Assembly: GCA_016785225.1 (NCBI GenBank)
Contig: JAFBJZ010000377.1
Location: forward strand, 2,046,001-2,110,000
From: Psettodes erumei
Taxonomy: Eukaryota; Chordata; Actinopteri; Pleuronectiformes; Psettodidae
DNA length: 64,000 bases
Reading direction: 5' to 3'
Shown here: positions 1 to 14,660 of the stretch, one piece after another
Position numbering within the stretch: the first letter of the stretch is position 1
Layout of the letters: every line of letters begins with the position of its first letter
Position numbers and translations under genes: made by a program
Notes under the pieces: model-generated
What the model saw: only the letters and a program-made list of their open reading frames with translations
Told to the model about the DNA's origin: nothing
Databases searched by the model: none

Positions 1-799
1 TTAATGTTTATATATGTTCTTGATTCAATATTTGTTATTTTTATCAACCTTTAAGAGAACAATTCGGTATTTTTATGTTGATAATGGATCAAATGACTGA
101 TTGTAAAAAGGAAGGGATTGACTGCAGTAAAAAGGACACAGAAAATTATCCCAACGGCACTGCAGTTCCCCTCAGCCATGCAGAACTTTTTAGCACCTCT
201 CAGCTCATTGTTTTAGTGGTACAAGCCAGTAACAGGCAACAGGCAGCTTTTGCCTGTGAAAAAAGCTTTATCGATGATCCCATACACTACCCTGCACCAA
301 ACAACAAACAGGCTTACTAGCAGATGAATATAGTGGAACAGTTAGCAAAGACATATCCTGACATTTTCCTAATGAGTTAGTGGAAACCAAATAAGAGTTA
401 GAATGTGATTGAATGTTGTACTTGGCATGTGGTTAGAAACAGAACTCCACATTAATATTAATGTTGCGCTATGTCTCCTCAATGTGTACATAGGTCAATG
501 CTTGCTAACACATTTGCATCAATCATTTAAAAAAAAATGATAAAAGTTGTAATTGTTTAGTTTTGTCCTGCTGCTCCCACATGGCCAACAAGAAAAATCA
601 GTTACTGCTGCTTTAATTGCTGCTTGAATACCATTTTCCCTAAGCCTAAAACGATTTTGAGTAATATTAACATCATGATAGAATGGATATGAGGGATAGG
701 TTGCTAGCCAAGGAAGAAATGATTATGATATACAATATGTGTAAAGCTATGTGAGCAAATGTTCACAAATTAAATTCTCAAATTAAATGTTTAACTAAC
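1..799. other. Intergenic, nothing recognised
   Basis: AT-rich sequence without splice-supported exons or recognisable repeats. The 81-codon frame at 75-320 has no family resemblance. Confidence 0.6.
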
Positions 800-1940
800 A
801 TTCACTGAGCATTTTATTAGGAAAGCCATACTAATACTGTGTAATTCCTCCATTTACTCTCAAAACAGCCTCTTTGTAGAATGGATTCCACAAGATGTGT
901 AATATAAAGTCCCTTAAGGTTTTGGTCCACGTTGACATGACATTACATCATTTTTGCAGATTGGTCTGCTGCTCAGTCATGCTGCCAATCCTCTCCTCTA
1001 TCACATCCCAAATATGCTATACTTGATTCAAATCTGATAACTGGGGAGGTCACTGAAGTTCACTGAACTCACTGACATGTTCATGAATCCAGTTTGAGAT
1101 GACTTGTGCTTTGTGACATGGTGTATTATCCTGGAATTAGCCATTAGAAGATGGTAAACTGTGGCAATAAAGAGACGCACATGGTCCCAAAAAAATACTC
1201 ATTTAGGTGTGGCATTCAAACCATGATTGGTATCAATGTGCCCATGGTGAACCTTCCTCACACCATTACACTACAAGCATCAGTCCGGAGTGTTGACACA
1301 AGGCAGGTTGGATCCATGATTCATGCTGTCGATGCCCACTTCCGACCATGAAACAATCCAGATTCATCAGACCACGCTACATTTTTGTGGTCATCAGTGT
1401 TGGTGAGTCTCTTCATTTGCAGCCTCAAATTTCTGTTCTTGGCTGACAGGAGTGGAACCTTCTACTGTTGAAGCACATCTGCCTCAAGGTTCAACATGTT
1501 GTTCATTCTGAGATGCTTTTCTGCTAACCACACTTATAAAGAGTGGTTGTCCGAGTTACCATAGCCTTCTTCTGTCAGCTTGAACCAGTCAAGCCATTCC
1601 TCTCTGACCTCTCTCATTAACAAGGTGTTTTTGTCCAGTGTGAAGTGTTCCTAATGTTTGGGGGGGGTTTTGGCACCATTCTGAATAAAAACTGTAGAGA
1701 CTGATGAAAAATCCCAGGAGATCTGCAGTTTCAGAAATACTCAAACAAGCCCATCTGACATCAACAATCAAACCATGGTTAAAATCACTCATTCTCCTTT
1801 TTGATATAAACATTAACTGAAGCGCTTGATGTGTATCTGCATGATTTTATGCATTGCACTGCTGACACATGATTGGCTAATTGGAAAATTGCATGAATAA
1901 GCAGGTGTACAGGTGTTCCTAATAAAGTGCTCATTGAGGA
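800..1940 (-). mobile_element. Decayed Tc1-like transposon, near full length
   Basis: Terminal inverted repeats match closely: TGAGCATTTTATTAGGAA near 806 and, reversed, TGAGCACTTTATTAGGAA near 1935. The interior is antisense to a Tc1-like transposase. On the minus strand, 1813-1589 encodes a recognisable DNA-binding region with M-S-D-F-N-H-G-L-I-V-D and L-S-I-S-E-T-A-D-L-L-G-F. The rest of the gene is broken by stops and frameshifts, and the catalytic part is only traceable at DNA level (about 1060-1480). The copy is inactive. Confidence 0.85.
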
Positions 1941-4910
1941 ATATATGTTGTATGTACACATACATTTGATCACATAATATGAACAGTAAGCCCCAGGAAT
2001 TGTTTCAAAGCTTTAGAACACCTGTAGGCCTGGAGCTGGTCTTGTCCATATATTAACACAGTATATTTGATTCTGCTGTAACACTTCAAATACCATTCCA
2101 AAAAAAAGGAAAAATTAAGGCCTGCATAAATACCCTTCTTCATTCAGTCTTAGTCTTTGTAGTCCCAAATGGCTGTTGTTTCCCCATTGGGTAAACAGTA
2201 TTATCTTTGCTTGCAAAAGCCCGATATAAATCTCTGTTGCAGTCCCAAAACAAACACACCCAAGGTCGGCAGGCTGAACAGATACCGATCTCACACTGAC
2301 CTCTGGCAGGCAGATCTTAGCTAGTTGCATGTGACAGAGAGGCCCCATATGTGAGCAGATGTGGCTGATTTCAGCCCAGTCAATACCTACTTAGGAGTCT
2401 GAGCTTCTTACAGGGCTGTCATTGAGGGGACACTGCCAGATTATTTCTTTGTACTGCCACCAAGAAACTGATGGCTCTCAAACAAGTCGGTTAATCAGGC
2501 AGTTAGAGGGATGTTAGGAATCTCATAGTGGACCAAATGTCAGTGAGAATATGTGATGATGGTTGACAAAGGAGTGTATACATTAATATTGCAAATCACT
2601 AGATATGAAAACAGTGGTTAAACCAACTTCTTACATAGATTAAGATCAGTAAGCAAATGAGAAACCATGATGAAAGAATGATCTTGTGTTTGTTATACTT
2701 ACACTGCTTACTACTACCGCTTATGTGCAATTAGGAAGTAAGTGTCAGACTGTTAGGAACCTTGTATCTTTCATCAACTACACATTGCCCAATCCAGAAA
2801 TAGGCAGTTTATATGGCAAGCTACTTCCTCAAGCAGCTGCAGTGAACATCACATTATGTAAAAGCCATGTCATGTATGCATAGCAAGAAGGCATGAAATG
2901 TTTGAAAAATGGGAAAGAAATGCAAATCTTAAATAATTTACTTCCCAAAATGGACTGTGTTTGCATGGCATTGTATTGGTATTGTATGTATGCATGTATT
3001 TAATTTCTCTATATGAAGTCTGCGTATTCCTTTTAATTTTGCAACACTATAGTGACTTATGTTTGTTGTTTGTTTCAATGGATATTCTGTAACACCATGT
3101 GCTGCAAAAGAACAAAATGAGTCATATCTGTTCCAAAACAAAAGCCAGAGGATATTTCATGTGTAAAATAACTGTAAATTACTCTTTTTTATATTTTCTA
3201 AGAAAAAATATACTATAGAAAGATTTTTAATGACAGAATTTTCTTAAAAAAGAAGAAAAAAGAGAAAAAAAGTTTAACACAGTAGGCCAGTAACAAACAG
3301 TGGAATGTTACCAGTATACTAGATTTTATTACTTGCACACTACAGTGTCAATGTTTGTTGATGATTCACATTTTATGTGGGAATCCGTTGCTACCATTTT
3401 ATTGTTTTTCCTGTGTTTTGATTCCTTTACAAGTTCTACTTGGCCCTCACATTTAAGGATATCATTCCTTATTTAACAGCCAACAACAGATCAGTATATC
3501 AGTCCTTTTGGTGTATGGTAATTTTTACAAAAATGCAGGTTAAAATTTTACAGAATATAAATTAAATCTCCAATTTATTTCACAAAAACATTTATTACAT
3601 GTTGTTATATGGCTGGTCAAGCTTAGCAGTTATGATATCAATATTTGGTATTATTAACTTCTGGAATTTCATTCTTAGATATTGGTGTCTAGTTAGTCAT
3701 TGCTGCCCAGAGAAGTATTGCCTAGCAACATTTGCTTTTCCGCTTTCATTCCTAATGCAAAATGCTGTCTGATTAGGCTACTATATATTTTAATACTGAA
3801 ATGAATAGAACGTATTACTCATGACAACATACCGAAGGCTTATCAATAGGTTATTGAAACAGCATGTGATAGCTGATATTTAAAACACTCTTTATATTAT
3901 TTTTGGCAATCTTTTGATGAAAACACACTTAAAGAATGACATTATCTTTTGTCAACAAATCCTTAAAAAAGACCAAAACCAATAGATAGTAAGAACATTG
4001 CTATTTTCATTATTTAAAACACATACACTGTACATATACTGTGCATCACTTCTACATTTAGGTTGTTTGAGTCACATACATATATGCTTTATCATCATAA
4101 GTTTCATCCATAAATGCAGCATGTATTTTTCAAAAACAGATAATAGTCAACCAAACCAAAGTGTTGCATTTTTTTCTAATGTTACAAATAAGTTTCATTA
4201 CATCCTGTTGTGTCACACCCCTCTTTGTCCTCTGAACTCAAACATATGTGATACTGTGACATTAGAGCTAATATGTTCATATGACCATATGAAAATTAAA
4301 TTCAAATGGGGTGTTAGGTGAGGTTACCTCAGAATCCTTTTTTTCACTGAAATAATGAGTACAATGCATGATAATCAAAAAGCAAGGGCAGAATTACAAT
4401 AGAAATATATACTGTATATGACAAAATCTTTGCTGGTATTTTAAAAGTCAGTGTTTTGGCAGGTAGATGGGTGTACTGTAAGTCTCATGGAGTCCTGCGT
4501 CCATGCACCAGCACATTTTCAGTTTCTACAACCAGGGACAGCACAATATTTCCAAAATACAGGGCAATAAAATTATGCAATCACCACTGCGCTTGTTGAA
4601 TATTCTACATGGTAAATCTGTTTCAACCACAGCCTCAGAGGACAAATTACTGTTTTATTGTAACCCATCTATCTTATACGGCAAGCCACAAAAATAGGTT
4701 CATGTCCCCCTCATTCATCAAAACTGTTATTTAATGGCATCTAGTTTAGAAATTTTCATAAAGTTTTAACATTGGGCAGGAGGCAACAAGCACAAATAGA
4801 AGTGAGGTTATTTTAGTAACCTTAGTCCTATTTGGGTTCAGTTCCTGCTGGTGAACCCAGCATGTTCTAAAATGGTTGCTTCATACACTATTTCGAAGTC
4901 TTAAATGTGG

Positions 4911-4944
<34 letters not shown>

Positions 4945-7900
4945 GCAGTATGTTTATAAAATGATTTGTTTACTTCATCGTTCCTTTGGCAAAACTTACA
5001 GTACTGTCCTTGTCTATACAGCATTGTATTGTATTGCCTAATGTGATTTTTTTTAATTAATTTTTTTAAACATCTGGAACAATGAGTCTTCATGCACTTT
5101 CATGTGCCCATGTAACTCTAGTATACTTGGTTATTTGTTCATATTATGAGTATGGTTTTGGTGGATTCTGGTCTGTTTAATTTTTCCCAAAGTTGGAGCC
5201 TTATATACTGTGTTTTAAAAGGGTATACCACCTCATTTAAGAGGGTACATATGCAATTTGGGTTCTTTGGACAGTTCAGTCAATCTTACTAGCGTGGTTG
5301 GCTCTCCCTCAAACCACTCATAGCATGCTGGTTAAGCAAGTGGCAAATGGATGCACTTTTATGTTCAGAGAATGTTCCCATATGGTTATCCCTATAAAGA
5401 TCCCAGAAAAAAAAAGATTATACAAGATAAAGGTTTGACTGACATACAAAACTTTCTATTTGTGAACTAACCAACAACTAATTTCCTCCTAATTCTGACT
5501 AAATTAAGTCTTTTCAAACTATAAACATGGCAGAAAGAGTGACAGTGTCAATCTGCAGAGCTCGAGCAACTCCAAATTAAAATTTGTGCAAGATGAGAGA
5601 AAGTAACACTGACAAAAAAAGTTTTATAATTTGAATCTGGTATTTAGAGTGAAGCAATAACAGTTGAATGGTGGCTTCTCAAACTGGGTGGTATTCCTCT
5701 TTTAAGTGTTGCAAACACCTGGTAGCTTTTCCCTTCATGTAACCAGTAGCATTGCCTTGCATACATCCAATGTTTCAGTGCAGATGTTGATGTATTGAAA
5801 GTGAAGTATTTTTCTTACATTATGACTGAGATATTAATATAACATACAGTACGTCTTCAGGACAAGGGGCAGGAAAGATCACTGTGAGGACATGACAATG
5901 TTTATTGTTTGTGCGTTGTATGAATAGCTGGGTGGAAGTGTACTGAATTTGAGGGTAACGTGTCGCTTTCTATTGTTCCAATACTGTGGAATTTAGGCTT
6001 TTCAATGCTGTTCATTCTCAATGCCTTTCTCTCACTCTTCACTTACAACAGTCACTTGCAATCACATGAACTATTTGCTTTGTTGCTGTGAAGCTGTATA
6101 TCTATATGCTCAAGTCACTCAGCTGTTAGTGTACAGCTCTGCACGGTTTGTATCATTCACAAACCCGTGCACACATGTTGCCAAGGTATGCTCTTCAAAT
6201 AAGAACAGGAAATTACTGGCTCAGTCTTTGCATTGCTTGTTTTTGTGGTTGCCTTCTTTGGAGTTGGCAGTTTGGACTCTGTTTTGCTAATCTTTGCCTC
6301 TCACCGCGCAGCTGAAAGATTTAATCTCATATGACTGCAGTGACAGAGAGAGATATATACAAGGGAGGGGAGTGAAGAAAGGATGAGAAAAATGTTAATG
6401 GAGGAAGAGAGAAAGAAAAAGAATGTCAGCAAAACGGGAGGTAAGCCCTCATTTGAATTTGAGAAGATTTCAGGAGCAGGGATGACGGGAAGTTTTCTGG
6501 GAGTTGTCGCGTGAATGGAGAATGACTGCGGCACTGGGAGACATGTTCATGTTAAAGCCTTTGCTGATGCAAAATGTCTTCCTGGCTTAGTTTACTCACA
6601 GCACATGCTGTGACAAATGAAGATTTTTCTTGTTTCAGAGGAAAGTGACTATGTTGAAAAGATTTTACTGTTGTTATCAAGACAGTTTCACCTTTAGTTC
6701 TCTTTAATCAAGTTAACAGAAGAAGAGTTGATTACCTGAGAATCATCTCAGATTCTGTAACATCTGTAAATGAACATGTTAAGAACACTTTAAAAAAAAA
6801 CTGAAAGCAAGGTTTCAGGGCCTTTAAAGGTACAGGCATGTGAGTAGAAGTGCCCATTTAAAGCTTGGTGAATGAGAATTCAGTGAGGAAGAACTAGCCA
6901 TTCATTTCAGTCCCGATTTTTCTAACAGTTTGTTGGTATTCCTCAAAACAAAAATATCTTGAATGCAGGCTGCTTAGAAAGTATAAATGGAAATGACAGT
7001 GGTAGTTTTACTGTACACCGCAACATCATAGTGGCTTTTTACACTCCCCTAACGTTGTACTTCCTGGACTGACAGGGGCCTGGCAGCAGGAGTGGCTGCT
7101 GTCGTCTTGTGCTCTGTTGCAGCATTATTGCGCCAAGCTGCCTTGGCCAGAGATATTTTTGGCTCCCACCTTGTCTTAATCCTGTCGTGATTCTCCGATG
7201 GATTATTCATGCTTCCTCTCTCCCCTCCCTCCCCCCTCTCCACCCACCTCCTCTCTTTTTTCACCCTCTTTTTCCTTCCTCATTTTACACACTACCCCAT
7301 CCTCCCCTCCTGAGCGCCTTCCTTTAACACCACCCACCCACCCACCAGTCTTCCCTTTAATATAGCTGCAATCGTCATTATCATGCCTGGGCCTCACTTC
7401 TTTATTTATTGTTTTTAATTTATTAGGTTATATAATGTATCTGCAGCTTTCCCCATACCCTCCAAAATATATAAATAAATAAATACTAAATCAATAATCC
7501 CATTAACACCATAACCGACCTTTAAATGCATCCCTCTTCTCTCTCCCCTTCATTTAGATTGCTTTTTCTCATAACCTGTTGAAGGAGTCAAATTCCCTGT
7601 TGAGGGTGCTGTGATAATTACTTCCATAGAATTTTCTCCTTTGCTCTTTTTCTCTCCCTCTCTACCTAAAGAAAGACCATGAGGACTTTTGACAATGAAC
7701 AGAGTTGAAAAGTATATGAATATATATTTCACTAGAGGCTGAAAGTCCATTAGCCTTGCCTGAATATGAGAGAGCAGTGGGAGAAGCCTACGTTAAATCT
7801 TTATTATTTTATTCAGTGTGTATGTGTGCACAGCCAAGAAAGTGATTATGTTATTTGTTGCAAGGTTGCCAACAAATAATGGAATGATCAGTTATTTTCA

Positions 7901-10900
7901 GTATGTTGTGTGGAAAATTGTGCTGCTGTTTATCCATGTGACTCTAATCATAGTTCTGTAGTATATGAAAAAACAAATGCTACAATTCCCTGACCCAGTC
8001 CACTGTAAATGTCCACACTAAATCAGCGAAATTCGAAAATGCACCATTTTCTCTCCATTGTGGTTACACACGGACAATTCACCCTCACTGTATGAGAATA
8101 ACTGTGATCCTAAAGTGTATTCTCATGTCTCAAGTCTATTTTCTTCCGTTTTGTGTATGCAGCTACACTGATCGTATGTTGGGTTCTGAGCGCAGCCAAA
8201 ACATGGGTGACCTACACTCAGTACTGTGCCTGAACGCATCCTGTGCAGACACACACAGGGGGGACTGAAGCTGCAGCTGCTGCTCTGCTCTCATGCTGCT
8301 TTCCCTACACAGCCTGTGTAGACGTCAGGTCGGCTGGTGCTTTGTCAACATGAAAACTCTGAGTTGATGGATTGGATCCATGTCTCAGTGCAGCAAAGCA
8401 GGATTTGCTGTTTACATTGCCGAGTATGATTTAAAGGCATGTTTAATACTAGCCCTTAGAAATACAAAAATATATATATAGATGGTAAAATTTGTGTGCA
8501 GACTGATCAACCCTGTGCATAGATTAATTGGATGAAAACATTTGGAGGGTTTGGTCAGGTTGCTGTTATGGGAATAATAAGGATTAATAATCTACGTCAG
8601 AAAAAAATGGTATAGGCTGCTACACATCCTGTCCTTTATGCTGCTCATAATGGATAATCATTAACTCAAAACTGAATATAAATTAGACACTGTGCAAGTC
8701 CTGTTGATGCATTTACAGCGTATGTGATAAAGTACAGGCCAGGGATTTTTTTTATATATATAATTTGTGCTTTAACAAAGATGAATTGTACAGTCCATAG
8801 CACCGGTTTTTCACAGTGATTTTTTTCCTATCCAAAGTAGCTCTGTGCTATAATGGCCAGTGCTCTTATTGCTCTTTTCTGCTCATTCTGTTTTATCAGA
8901 AAAGAAGCAGAATAATAAATGAATGAGAAAAAAACACTTTTATCACATACTATCAGATGCCAGATGCCATTTTGACTTTGTTCTGGAATTGTTTTTCTGT
9001 GTGGACAGAGGTTTAGTGGGATGCACCATTAAATTGTTAATTGAGTCAGTGTTATCTATATTGACCAATATCACAAAACACAAATTTGCCTCATGGGGCT
9101 GTACAATCTGTACAGTTTATGACACCCTGTATTCCTAGACTGTCAATTTGGATTTTTAAAAAAACTGACAAAAGCTCAGTGCAGATGTCTGCTGCTTTCA
9201 CATTTAAATAGCATTTTAAAATTTAGCTGGCTTAGTGTGGACTTGGCTAAATATTCACAAGCACAACAGTGATGGTTGGGTGCAAAGTTGTTTCGCTGGT
9301 CTAAAGTCCACCTTGGCCTTTGCGGTTCCCAGCAGATAAATCCCGGTATCCCAATACAGAAGTGGACTGGCTCCTGGCTCCTCCTTCCGTGGGTTACATA
9401 TTTTTGGTCAGCCACGAGATGACATTTTTGTGTTTGTTGCCTGAGATTGACAAGCTTTGGTTTCGGTACCTGAGCTGTTAGCTTCCAAGGCCACACTGCT
9501 TAAAGAGAATTTAATGTGCCAGCATCCTGTAATTACCACATGTGGCTGCAGAGGCTGCTATTGTCGCTGTCCAGCAGAACATACATAGATTTGCTTTAAT
9601 ATCTTTATATTTTTGACATAGCAAGCAAGCTTGATGAGATCACCTTGGGCTTTAAGAAATTATGATGGATATTTTTGACTATTTCATGATGCTTATAGAC
9701 CAAATCATTAATGGAGGAAATAATCAGTTGTTTAATCGATCATGAAAGTAATAGTCGGAAAATGATTTTATCACTATGAAGTTTCTCAAAAAAATAATAG
9801 CAAAAAAGGGTTAAAATAGAGAAAAAAAGTTATGATGCACATTTAATGTCCTTTAACACAGTGTAATATCAAATATAGTGATGCATATAATAACAGATTA
9901 ATATTTAAACTCACCCAGAGTTTTCCGATACTTTAAGGAATTTAAATTTAGATGAGTCATCCACTGCAGATGCACATGTGTATGAAATAGCTACAACACC
10001 AATACTTAACATGTACTGGTGGTAGAAACTGGTTGGTAGAAACTTAAACTTAACAAAGTAGTCACTAATGTTCTGAAATCAACACATTATCCAATGAAGA
10101 TTACATGAAGGCAAATACATCAGCATTGTGTAGATTTTTGTGGTGCATGTGAATTTTGTTGCAGTTGTGCACTCATGAACTCAACTTTCCTCTCAAATGT
10201 CAACATCAGCTTTGTGAAATGACACAAATCTTCACGGCAGCAGCAAATGAACAAGCAGTCTTCCATAAATGTGAACAGCTAGGTGATAAATTATCATAGG
10301 AAAAAGACCTATCAGACATCTTAGCTAAGTCATCAAAATTAAATGATCTAAAATAGAAATAACAAAGGAAAAAAAATAATCAGAGGGGTCAAACTGAAAT
10401 CACGTGGGCAAAATATTATCCTGAATCCTAAAGCTTTTCACACTGACTGATTGAGCAGCCAATGGCATCATCTGCCCAAATTTTCCAGTTCTGCCACTGA
10501 CTGCCAAATCAAAATGATCCGCACATGGACGCGGGAGGATTTTGGATAGAATTTGAGCCCAGCCTTGTGTACTGTATACATAACTCTTATAGCGAGGGGC
10601 TAAACACCATCAATCAGACCAGCAAGAACAAGAACCATAGTGAGTCAACGATATACGGGAATGTCTCAGTTTCAATTTATTAGAAGATGTATGCTTTTGA
10701 ATGCTCTGAATATTTTAAATGTAAACTCTTTTTATACTGCCTGCTATGTTGAAACTATAAATATTATGCATATGATCAACCTTTTATACCTGATAGAGAA
10801 AAAAAACATGATTTTCATTAAAAGAGCTTTTGTCTATGAACTACTTGCGGGTGACTTCTGTTGTTTTTGTTGTATATTTAGACCCACTAGCTTAGCATCA

Positions 10901-11149
10901 TTTAGGCTACATGCAACACTCTCTTCAAGGGACAGGTACTCATTATAATAAAAGAGAACACTGGCTGTTGTGCTGTTCTTGACTTTACTATTCAACAGAT
11001 TCCATCCATCAGCTCATTGATAAAATGGAAGAAAATCGTGCAACTTGCCTGTGTCTGAGGTTGGTCAGTGCTAAAACAGTAAAGATAAAGGCATTCACAC
11101 TGTCAGTTAGACTGTAGATGCCATATGGACCTTTACATACAATAGGATA
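1941..11149. other. Gene desert; possible conserved non-coding blocks
   Basis: No exon can be supported. Most is AT-rich. Three stretches stand out by balanced base composition and lack of repeat character: about 7060-7210, 8160-8400 and 9200-9500. They could be enhancers, but this cannot be judged from one sequence. A pyrimidine-rich tract occupies 7200-7340. Confidence 0.4.
4911..4944. repeat. (CTAT)n microsatellite
   Basis: About eight uninterrupted tetranucleotide copies, ending ATCTGCAG. Confidence 0.95.
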
Positions 11150-11790
11150 GGACACAATGTTAAAACCACTGAGAGGTGAAGTAAATAACACTGATTATCG
11201 TGATACACTAGCATCTGTGAAGGGTTGTGATATATTTGGCATCAAGTCAACAGTTGGTATTTAAAGATGGTGTGATGGAAGTAGCAAAAAAAGTGCAAGG
11301 ATCTGTGCTGGCTAGAGGACTGGGTCAGAGCATCTCTAAAACAGCAGGGTGTTCCTGGTATGCAGGTGTCAGTACCAGTACCTCCCAAAAGTGGTCCAAA
11401 GATGAACAACTGGTGAGCCCAGGGCTGTTTAATGTGCTGGGTGTGTGTGCCTTGATTATCTGGGGAATAGATGGCACCACGATGCACTATGGGAAAAAGG
11501 CAGTGTGATGCTTTGGGCAAAGTTGTGCTGGAAAACCTTGGGTTCCCCTTAACAGCAGTATTCCCTGATGACAGAGCTGGAATCAGCAGGAAAATGTGCC
11601 CCAAAACATTGCAAAAGTTGTTAAGGATGAGTTGAAAGTGCTGACTTGGCCTCCGAATTCCCCAGATCTACAGCTGATTGAGCATCTGTGGGATGTGCTG
11701 GAATAAAAAACAAGCCTGATCCATGGAGGTCCCAACTTCGCAACTTCAGGTAGATCTGGCACTCTGTTAACTTCAAATGGATGACAAGAG
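11150..11790 (+). mobile_element. Internally deleted Tc1-like transposon, second family
   Basis: The left end carries the fish Tc1-type terminus AATGTTAAAACCACTGAGAG near 11157. The plus strand then encodes fragments of the transposase: the helix-turn-helix piece R-G-L-G-Q-S-I-S-K-T-A-G (about 11318-11350), and, after a deletion, the catalytic-end block T-W-P-P-N-S-P-D-L-Q-L-I-E-H-L-W-D-V-L (about 11645-11700). The expected asparagine after D-L is glutamine here. The middle third and the right inverted repeat are missing or unrecognisable. Confidence 0.8.
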
Positions 11791-14029
11791 CTAGGAGAAG
11801 CATGTAGATACTTTACCTGAGTAAGAGGAGTTATGACAAAATGTAAAAATAATCAACTCCAAGTAAAAGTTCTGCATTCAAAATGTGACTTAAGTGAAAT
11901 TCTTCAAGATATACCTTGATGAAGATATATAAAATAAAAGGCAGAAGACAGCCCATGCTAGTGTTACAGCATATATTGGATTATTGTGAAATTACAGGAA
12001 CATGTAAGTGACACCTTAATGTTTTTGCAGGCTAGCTAATTTCAGTTGGCCATTGTGTGAAATATAAATTGATGATATATAAAATTGATTATATTTATAT
12101 AAGGTAATAACATGTTTTGATGATAAAACCTCAATCTCTAAAGTAACAAGCGGTTACAGCTGACATTTGATGTGTTTGAGGTAAAGAAGAGGAGAGAGGA
12201 GGGGAATGAGAAAGAGCAGATAGCAGTTTATTCTCTGAATTCTTCTTCTTAAATATGCCAGTATTCTTCTCCAAACTCCTTCTCACTCTTGCTTGCCTTG
12301 CTTTGCCCAAATCTCTTCACTAATTAAATATTCATCGAAGCCTTAGAGTTTATCTGTTACATCTGCAACTGCACTGCTGTGGTCACCACTACAGCAGCTG
12401 TGAGGCCACCGCTGACGCCTGCGCTTCTGCTGTCACCACCAACACCTGCTGCCGGTTTTGCACTGTTTATGTGAGCAGCTCCTACATCCTCCAGTTGCAC
12501 TTCCAGCCACCCTCCCATTTTTCATTCCACCCACACAGGAAGACAAGAAGAAGAAGAAAATACAGTACAGTACATTGACAACGGCAGTGGGGCGAGGGTT
12601 TGGGGGGTGCACTGAGCACCATCACTGCATCTGCTTGGGATATCTCCTATTTGCCACAGTGGCCCATGATTTTTCCATGAGAAGAAACATTTTTTACACA
12701 ATTTTACGCACATCATTGGAGGGGAAAACAGAACTGGCTCCGTGTTCAGAGAATGGAGAGGGAATTCAGATTTGCTATCATATATGCTTGTGATGCTGAA
12801 GGTGCCTTGGAGTTCAAAGAAAGAGCAATTGCACCACCTAGTGGATTTTTTGCAGACTTACATCAAAGACAAACCATCAAAGAACAGTGTTTCACTAACA
12901 CTTCATCGAAAGATACGTCTTAAAATGCCCCCCCAAAAAAAAAAAAAAAAAAAGTCGAACTAAGGGAGTCTAACAACAAAAACAGCTATCAGGTCTCCCA
13001 TATACTTCACTCGCGGACATAGTACCATGAGATGTCTCATAGTGCTGTGTGTTGTAAAATGTGATAAAAGTCACGGTATAGTATGTCATAAAAACACAAA
13101 AAAATGTGATAGTATAATATGTAAAAAAAAATGTTTAAAAATAGTACATTATATCTCTTCAAAATGTGGGGGAAAAGCCAAAAAATACAGCTAAAAATAA
13201 ATGTAGAAAAGTGGAAATGCAGGATAAATAAATGCATAAATGAACAAATGAATGAATAAATGGCATTTTTGTATTTATGGGTTTATTTATTTATGCTTAT
13301 GTCACTTTTGTCCCTCAAAGGTCATAGTATAGCATGTAGCAAAATAGCAGAAAATGTGATAACGTATGCAAGTATGACTCATACGTAGAAGCTAATTTAT
13401 AAAATAGGCTTTCAGGGCCTTTAAAGATCATTACTAGTCCATAATGTGCTCAGAAATATAATAAGTATTACTACTGTAGTTATTTTTAGAACAGTTGTTT
13501 AACAGTTAAAGCTGAATTGTTAGTCATCACTCTGTCTTTCAAGAAAAAAAGAGACTTTTGAACACAAGAGAACTGCTGTGAGATATGCAGTGAAGCAGGT
13601 GAGAAATAAAATATTTCATTTAAATATATGTCCATTGTTGTACATTTATTTGAACCTTTATTCTGGACTTTACAAAGCATGATAAAATCTGCAATGCAGT
13701 GCTACTGCAAATGTACTCAACATAAAATAGGTAATAGTATAATACTATAAGTATAGTCATTAAGCAGTTTGATACACAATAATACCTCACTGGAGTGCAT
13801 CTAATGTTTCTTGATAAAACACATGAAATACCAGATTGTATGTGACTTCAGCTGTATTTTTTCTATGAATGACACAGCCAGGAAATGATGACAGTCAACG
13901 TGTATGTATTTAGACAAATTTACTGTAGGGATTAAGTATTTTTATTCACCAAGCAACTTTCAAAACCTTGGTCAGAAAATAAAAGAATGGAATAATAGCA
14001 ACATTACAATAGGGGCACAAAGACAACAA
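11791..14029. other. Intergenic, AT-rich
   Basis: No gene supported. A GC-balanced patch with repeated CACCAC/GCTGCTG words lies at 12360-12480, and A/T-rich low-complexity DNA fills 13040-13330. Confidence 0.5.
12929..12952. repeat. Poly(A) run
   Basis: CCCCCCCA is followed by about twenty A residues. It may be the tail of an unrecognised retroposon, but no body is identifiable upstream. Confidence 0.7.
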
Positions 14030-14660
14030 ATAAAGAAAAAGTGTGGGGAACTGGGCGGATACAATAAAAAAAATGAGGTCTTGCTGAGTAATCATGCTGA
14101 GCCAACTAATGGGGTAACAGCATTTTGGCTTTGGCAGGAATAAAGGGAATTACAATAGTCTAAATGGGAGGACACAAAAGCATGGAAATCCATTTCCAGC
14201 TGCTGGAAAAAATATTTTTTTGTGATATTGTTAAGGGGAAAGTAGCAAGACTGAATTGCTGTCTTGATATGTTTATCAAGCTATATTTCAACTAGCAGTC
14301 AAAATTCAAACATGAGTTTTTTATACAAGAATTTGTATTAGTTGCAGATGAGTTAGGGTACTTGAGTAATTCAATTTCAGATGTGACATTGCTTAACTAA
14401 TAAGCAGTCGTGTATCATCAGCATAGCAATGATAAAACACAACGAAATTGTTGGATCGAGTGCCCAAGGGGAGCATTGTACAATGAGCATAAAAGGAGTC
14501 CAAGAACTGATGCAACCCATTGGTCAAAAGAGCAGTGCTGGATGCTTTGTCATCAGTTGGAACAAAAAAAGGTTAGATACTGTAAATCAAAGGAAAGGCA
14601 ATTTAGTGATAGTAGCCTTACAAGAGGTACAAAGTAAAAAAAAACAGTTGAAAAGCAACA
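14030..14660 (+). repeat. Degenerate dispersed repeat (CATCAGCATAGCAATGA family)
   Basis: Segments AATTACAATAGTCTAAATGG (14149), ACAAAAGCATGGAAAT, GTGTATCATCAGCATAGCAA (14410) and the A-rich remainder follow the order of a widespread non-coding fish repeat. Two overlapping open frames of 75-96 codons here lie inside it and are not credible genes. Confidence 0.45.

Noticed and set aside
1151..1351. 66-codon plus-strand frame
   Set aside because: It lies inside the Tc1-like transposon, antisense to the transposase.
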